7,991 nucleotides of DNA from contig CALEMB010000081.1 in assembly GCA_937902805.1 (NCBI GenBank), forward strand, positions 1-7,991, given 5' to 3'. Every line of letters begins with the position of its first letter. Position 1 is the stretch's first letter. This document shows positions 5,231 to 7,991 of this stretch, piece by piece. The stretch comes from an uncultured Bacteroidales bacterium (lineage in GTDB: Bacteria; Bacteroidota; Bacteroidia; Bacteroidales; F082). A program made the translations under genes and the position numbers. The notes beneath the pieces are model-generated. The model was not told the DNA's origin. It saw nothing but the letters and a program-made list of their open reading frames with translations, and made no database searches.

Positions 5231-5321
5231 CTCCTAACTCCTAACCCCTAACTCTTAACTCTCAATTTTCAATTCTCAATTTTCAATTCTCAATTCTCAA
5301 TTTTCAATTACTAATTACCAA
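5231..5321. repeat. Heptanucleotide tandem repeat array B
   Basis: Thirteen uninterrupted heptamers fill 91 bases: CTCCTAA, CTCCTAA, CCCCTAA, CTCTTAA, CTCTCAA, TTTTCAA, TTCTCAA, TTTTCAA, TTCTCAA, TTCTCAA, TTTTCAA, TTACTAA, TTACCAA. A degenerate unit (CCTACAA, 5224-5230) precedes them. All end in AA. Units 1-5 begin with C like array A; units 6-13 begin with TT. Units 6-7 and 8-9 are identical 14-base pairs, suggesting duplication by slippage. The last unit contains the stop codon and part of the Trp codon of the TPM/YgcG-like gene on the minus strand. Orientation is the same as in array A, 745 bases away on the other side of ftsE. Confidence 0.92.
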
Positions 5322-6082
5322 CTCCCCGAAGCTCCGCCTCCGCCAAAGCCACCTCCACCGAAGCCACCGAAGCCGCCACCGCTGAAACCTCCACCACCAA
5401 AGCTACTTCCACCGAAGCCACCACCCATAGGAATCCAGATGGTACGGTTGCCACCACCGGAATAGTTTTGGTTGCCGTTGCTTGAACGGAAGATGATAAT
5501 AAGTGCAATGAGGACAAGAATGATGAACCCAATAGGGATACCCTTGTCACCTTTAGCGTATTCGTCTTGGGTGAACTTGCCTGCGCAGAGGTCCATGATG
5601 ACGTTGACGGCATTGTCGATGCCAGTATAATAGTCGTTCTCCTTGAAGGCGGGAATCATTTCCTTGTCAATGATAATCTTGGCTGTGGCATCGGTGACGT
5701 ATTCTTCCATGCCATAGCCCGGATAGATGCCCGCTTGGCCTCTCTCGGTGTTTTTCTTCGGCTTGACCAAAATCACCACGCCGTTACCTTTTTCTTTCTG
5801 CCCCACGCCCCAAGAATGTCCGATTTCTGTGCCAAATTGGTCGATGCTCATGCCTTGCAGGTCGTTGACGAGCATGACGAGAATCTGGGTGGAAGTGCTG
5901 TCGTTGTAGGCGACTAGCTTATGCTCCAAAGCATTGATTTGAGTATGGCTCAAAGTGCCTGTATAGTCGTTGACTAGACGGGGCGGATTGGACGGCGTGG
6001 GCAACTGGCCCCTCAAGCCTGTGCAAAAAAGTAGCACAAGTATCAGGACAAGCAGCAGACTATATTGTTTAGTTGTTTTCAT
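5315..6082 (-). CDS. TPM-domain protein with signal peptide and Gly-rich tail (YgcG-like)
   Basis: From the Met at 6082 the protein has 255 residues. It has a basic start (MKTTKQ), a hydrophobic core at residues 8-20, probable signal cleavage near 25, and then a TPM domain (about 33-170) with LVNDYTGTLS, TQILVMLVNDL, KGNGVVILVKP and AGIYPGYGMEEY. A membrane segment follows (IGFIILVLIALIIIF, about 184-198), then a tail of mostly Gly, Phe and Ser ending GGGASGSW, the usual end of YgcG-like proteins. I infer a periplasmic TPM domain anchored in the inner membrane. TPM proteins are linked to Psb27-like and phosphatase activities and to the LemA neighbourhood, but the molecular role here is unknown. 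Start codons at 6187 or 6094 are also in frame. The 6082 start gives the most normal signal peptide and overlaps the upstream TPM gene by 14 bases. The stop codon lies in array B. Confidence 0.87.
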   Translation of the reverse strand: MKTTKQYSLLLVLILVLLFCTGLRGQLPTPSNPPRLVNDYTGTLSHTQINALEHKLVAYNDSTSTQILVMLVNDLQGMSIDQFGTEIGHSWGVGQKEKGNGVVILVKPKKNTERGQAGIYPGYGMEEYVTDATAKIIIDKEMIPAFKENDYYTGIDNAVNVIMDLCAGKFTQDEYAKGDKGIPIGFIILVLIALIIIFRSSNGNQNYSGGGNRTIWIPMGGGFGGSSFGGGGFSGGGFGGFGGGGFGGGGASGSW

Positions 6083-6512
6083 AGGAAATTTCATCAGGGA
6101 TTTCGTTGACGTCGTCGGATTGGTAGGGGAAATAGGTCTTGAGTTTCTCGCCACAACGTTGGATGCCTTGCTCGAGGCCGTCGGCAAAACGTCCTTCCTT
6201 GAAGTGACTTAGCATTAGGTCTTTCACGTCGTTCCAAAAGCCGTCTTCCACGACCTTGTTGATGCCTTCGTCTCCAAGGATGGCGAACTTGTGGTTGTGG
6301 ATGGCCAAATAGATAAGCACGCCGTTGTGCTGCTGCGTTTCATTCATCTTCAAGCGGTTGAAAATAAACAAGCTGCGTTTCTCCACATCACCCCGGCAAT
6401 AGTTCTCAATGTGCACTTTGATTTCGCCCGAAGTGTTCAGTTCAGCTTGTCTGATGGCCTCCACCACGCGGCGGTCTTCATCGTTGTTGAGCAATCGTCT
6501 AGCGTTTGGCAT
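6069..6512 (-). CDS. Soluble TPM-domain protein
   Basis: The 147-residue product is a stand-alone TPM domain without signal peptide or membrane segment. Recognisable parts are TSGEIKVHIENYC (27-39), NGVLIYLAIHNHKFAILGD (63-81), GINKVVEDGFW (83-93), and the closing helix FKEGRFADGLEQGIQ (104-118) with LKTYFPY. Bacteroidota often encode this short form beside the long YgcG-like form and a lemA gene. Here the long form follows at once with a 14-base overlap, so the two are surely co-transcribed, but no lemA is present up to the divergent gene on the other side. I chose the Met at 6512 because the conserved fold begins right after it and it lies just downstream of a -7 element. A start at 6590 would add 26 residues without family character and would run across the promoter. 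Biochemical function is unknown. Confidence 0.87.
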   Translation of the reverse strand: MPNARRLLNNDEDRRVVEAIRQAELNTSGEIKVHIENYCRGDVEKRSLFIFNRLKMNETQQHNGVLIYLAIHNHKFAILGDEGINKVVEDGFWNDVKDLMLSHFKEGRFADGLEQGIQRCGEKLKTYFPYQSDDVNEIPDEISYENN

Positions 6513-6530
6513 TATTATATCTTTTGACCG

Positions 6531-6538
6531 CAAAAGTA
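6531..6538 (-). promoter_or_regulatory. Bacteroidota -7 promoter element for the TPM operon
   Basis: The minus strand reads TACTTTTG, a match to TAnnTTTG, 18 bases upstream of the ATG at 6512. This predicts a leader of roughly 10-15 bases. A clear -33 TTG is not seen at the usual spacing. The element lies only 10 bases from the -33 of the divergent promoter, so the two may interfere. Confidence 0.5.
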
Positions 6539-6548
6539 ATAATTTTAG

Positions 6549-6579
6549 TTGGGAAAGCGTTGGTGTTGTATTATTTTTG
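6549..6579 (+). promoter_or_regulatory. Bacteroidota-type promoter (-33/-7) for the outer-membrane protein gene
   Basis: A TTG at 6549-6551 (-33) is followed after 20 bases by TATTTTTG at 6572-6579 (-7), a full match to the consensus TAnnTTTG with normal spacing. The start site should be near 6584-6587, giving a leader of about 25 bases before the ATG at 6612. This is the best-formed promoter in the window. Confidence 0.65.
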
Positions 6580-6611
6580 TTTCTTTGCAAATCAAAACAA
6601 ATCCTTTTGCT

Positions 6612-7265
6612 ATGGAAAAACGTGTTCTAAAACAATTCGTATTGGTGGCCGCCCTGTTGCTCATGGGTTGCTATGCCCAGGCGCAGAATGAAGTATCCCC
6701 TAAGAATGGCTGGTTTGCTAACAAATCGACAAAACTGAATATCGAACTGAAGGCAGGCCGTGGCTTCCTTAGCGAGACACCAACTGAAGCAAGTGCCAGA
6801 TTGTTCTATGGCGGCGGCTCCATGTCGTTTGGTTTGATGCTGGGCAAGAACTTTGTTGGACTGGGAGCTGGTGCCGAGTATTACAGTTTGATGGAAGGCT
6901 CTTTCGATTTTCCTGTCTTCGTGAGATTCCAGCATTATTTCTCAAAGGATTATGAAAAAGGTTTTTTCATTGGGGCAAAGCTGGGCTATATGTTTGCTGG
7001 CAAGAAATCTATTCCTACGGTCGAAGTGATGCCGTCGGGCGACCCAGTTAATGCCACTCGCGAACGTTCCATGAAAGGCTTGTATTGGGATGTGGAAGCG
7101 GGTTATCGCTTTTCCACCTTGAACTTGTTTGTGTCGTACAACTATCGCGTAATCGGCTATAAGACAACATTGTATCCTGAAAATGCACTCATGGGAATTC
7201 CTTATAATACCTATACACGCACGATGCACACGATCATGGCCGGCATTTCATTCCTGCTGTTTTGA
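6612..7265 (+). CDS. Small outer-membrane beta-barrel protein of unknown function
   Basis: From the ATG at 6612 the product has 217 residues. It has a signal peptide (basic MEKRVLK, hydrophobic FVLVAALLLMG, likely cleavage after YAQA at residue 24) and then alternating strands rich in Gly and aromatics: LNIELKAGRGF, MSFGLMLGKNFVGLGAGAEYY, FFIGAKLGYMF, WDVEAGYRFS and LFVSYNYRVIGYKT. It ends HTIMAGISFLLF. A C-terminal Phe preceded by alternating hydrophobic residues is the usual signal for BAM-assisted outer-membrane insertion. Size suggests 8 to 10 strands (inferred). LMGC at 17-20 resembles a lipobox, but the AQA site just after it and the barrel-like body favour ordinary signal peptidase I cleavage. 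An earlier TTG start at 6549 is rejected because it lies within the promoter. Promoter at 6549-6579; the lipoprotein gene follows after 21 bases. Specific function is not recognisable. Confidence 0.8.
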   Translation: MEKRVLKQFVLVAALLLMGCYAQAQNEVSPKNGWFANKSTKLNIELKAGRGFLSETPTEASARLFYGGGSMSFGLMLGKNFVGLGAGAEYYSLMEGSFDFPVFVRFQHYFSKDYEKGFFIGAKLGYMFAGKKSIPTVEVMPSGDPVNATRERSMKGLYWDVEAGYRFSTLNLFVSYNYRVIGYKTTLYPENALMGIPYNTYTRTMHTIMAGISFLLF

Positions 7266-7286
7266 GAATAAGGCTAAACCAAAGAA

Positions 7287-7991
7287 ATGAATAGGCTCAT
7301 AAAGGTTGTTGGACTCTTGGTAGTGGCGTCAATTCTTGTTGTGGGATGCAACAAACCCGATGACCCGAGCGGTGGTGGTGGGGATGAGGTTAACGGCCAC
7401 GAATACGTTGACCTCGGATTGCCGAGCGGCATCTTGTGGGCGACCTGCAATGTAGGTGCCGATACCCCAGAAAGCTATGGAGATTACTTCGCGTGGGGCG
7501 AGACCGCGCCCAAGGAACTCTATGACTGGAAAAGCTACCGTTATGGTAATTTCCGCCACAATCGTTATGAGTTGAACAAATATTGCACTGATTCGTGCTG
7601 CGGTCTCGACAGCTTCGTTGACGGCAAAGCCATCCTGGAGCCTGCTGACGATGCCGCCAAAGCCAACTGGGGCGCGGAATGGCGCACGCCAACCATTGAA
7701 GAATGGGAGGAGCTGTTCCTCAACACGACGGGCGAGTGGACCACCCTGAACGGCGTGAAAGGATGGCACATTATCGCCTCAAATGGCAACGAACTCTTTT
7801 TACCCGCTACCGGCTACTATTGGGATGATGTGTTCAACACCGACCTCGGGCTTTACTGGTCAGCTTCACTCAATAAAGAATTTCCGTACCGTTCGTGGGG
7901 TTTCCATTTCAATTCCGACAGTAGTCACCTCTGCTGCAGCAGCGACCGCAACCGCGGGCAAACGATTCGGGCGGTTTGCTCAGTGAAATGA
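7287..7991 (+). CDS. Lipoprotein with Fibrobacter succinogenes-type major paralogous domain
   Basis: The 234-residue product has a lipoprotein signal peptide (MNRLIKVVGLL, then SILVVG) with lipobox VVGC and acylated Cys21. A short Pro/Gly/Asp linker follows (PDDPSGGGGDE, 24-34), so it is likely tethered to a membrane and exported. The rest is one copy of the Fibrobacter succinogenes major paralogous domain: YVDLGLPSGILWATCNVGA (40-58), YGDYFAWGET (64-73), a Cys-containing insert (YCTDSCC), DDAAKANWGAEWRTPTIEEW (121-140), LFLPATGYYWDD (170-181), YWSASL (190-195) and a closing GQTIRAVCSVK. The family is large in Fibrobacter and Bacteroidales, lies in extracellular proteins and resembles formylglycine-/C-type-lectin-like folds; its role is unknown. 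Six Cys after Cys21 may form disulfides. The gene begins 21 bases after the barrel gene, suggesting co-transcription. The TGA ends exactly at the window edge. Confidence 0.88.
   Translation: MNRLIKVVGLLVVASILVVGCNKPDDPSGGGGDEVNGHEYVDLGLPSGILWATCNVGADTPESYGDYFAWGETAPKELYDWKSYRYGNFRHNRYELNKYCTDSCCGLDSFVDGKAILEPADDAAKANWGAEWRTPTIEEWEELFLNTTGEWTTLNGVKGWHIIASNGNELFLPATGYYWDDVFNTDLGLYWSASLNKEFPYRSWGFHFNSDSSHLCCSSDRNRGQTIRAVCSVK

Noticed and set aside
4416..5321. CRISPR array made of the short repeats
   Set aside because: The unit is 7 bases with no spacers, and no cas gene is nearby; both blocks are simple tandem arrays.
5318..5458. Low-complexity CCACC/GCC-rich DNA as a separate repeat element
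   Set aside because: It is the codon-level consequence of the Gly/Phe-rich tail of the YgcG-like protein, in frame throughout.
6083..6187. Longer start (6187) for the YgcG-like protein
   Set aside because: It would add 35 Ser/Thr/Asn-rich residues before the signal peptide, read in a second frame through the upstream TPM gene; the start at 6082 gives a standard export signal.
6549..6611. Upstream TTG start for the beta-barrel protein
   Set aside because: It would put the promoter inside the gene and place 21 non-signal residues before a normal signal peptide that begins at the ATG at 6612.
6612..6680. Barrel protein as a lipoprotein via LMGC
   Set aside because: An AQA signal peptidase I site follows immediately, and the body and terminal Phe look like an integral barrel; the Met at -2 is a poor lipobox residue.

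Overview
The window looks like a contig from an uncultured member of the Bacteroidales (Bacteroidota). Three things point there. Several genes carry the Bacteroidota -7 promoter motif TAnnTTTG and lack Shine-Dalgarno sequences. The last gene is a lipoprotein with a Fibrobacter succinogenes-type major paralogous domain, common in gut and rumen Bacteroidales. The proteins (PyrK/PyrD, type I MurB, FtsE, paired TPM-domain proteins) read like Bacteroidales versions. There are no RNA genes, transposons or CRISPR arrays, and no gap between genes exceeds about 150 bases.

Layout. Bases 1 to about 98 are AT-rich (about 28% GC in 1-92). On the minus strand they encode a piece of pyruvate:ferredoxin oxidoreductase (NifJ) that does not belong with the rest, so the left edge looks like a chimeric join. 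From about 99 the Bacteroidales sequence begins inside the 3' end of pyrK, followed by overlapping pyrD (pyrimidine synthesis). pyrD converges on murB (peptidoglycan precursor synthesis), and their stop codons overlap. murB is divergent from a pair of overlapping GT-B glycosyltransferase genes. These converge on ftsE, the ATPase of the FtsEX divisome complex. Upstream of ftsE on the same strand lie two overlapping TPM-domain genes: a soluble 147-residue protein, then a YgcG-like secreted or membrane-anchored protein with a Gly-rich tail. Divergent from these is a probable two-gene unit: a small outer-membrane beta-barrel protein and the lipoprotein that ends the window.

The least ordinary structure is a pair of heptanucleotide tandem arrays (consensus close to YTYTYAA), one on each side of ftsE. 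Array A (4416-4486) fills the whole space between the convergent glycosyltransferase and ftsE genes and supplies the stop codon of the former. Array B (5231-5321) lies downstream of the TPM operon and contains its final stop codon. Other points of interest are the chimeric left end, very short or absent leaders at the murB/glycosyltransferase divergent promoter, and a single strong Shine-Dalgarno sequence, at pyrD. Most genes are ordinary housekeeping or envelope genes, and I see no clear new multi-gene system.
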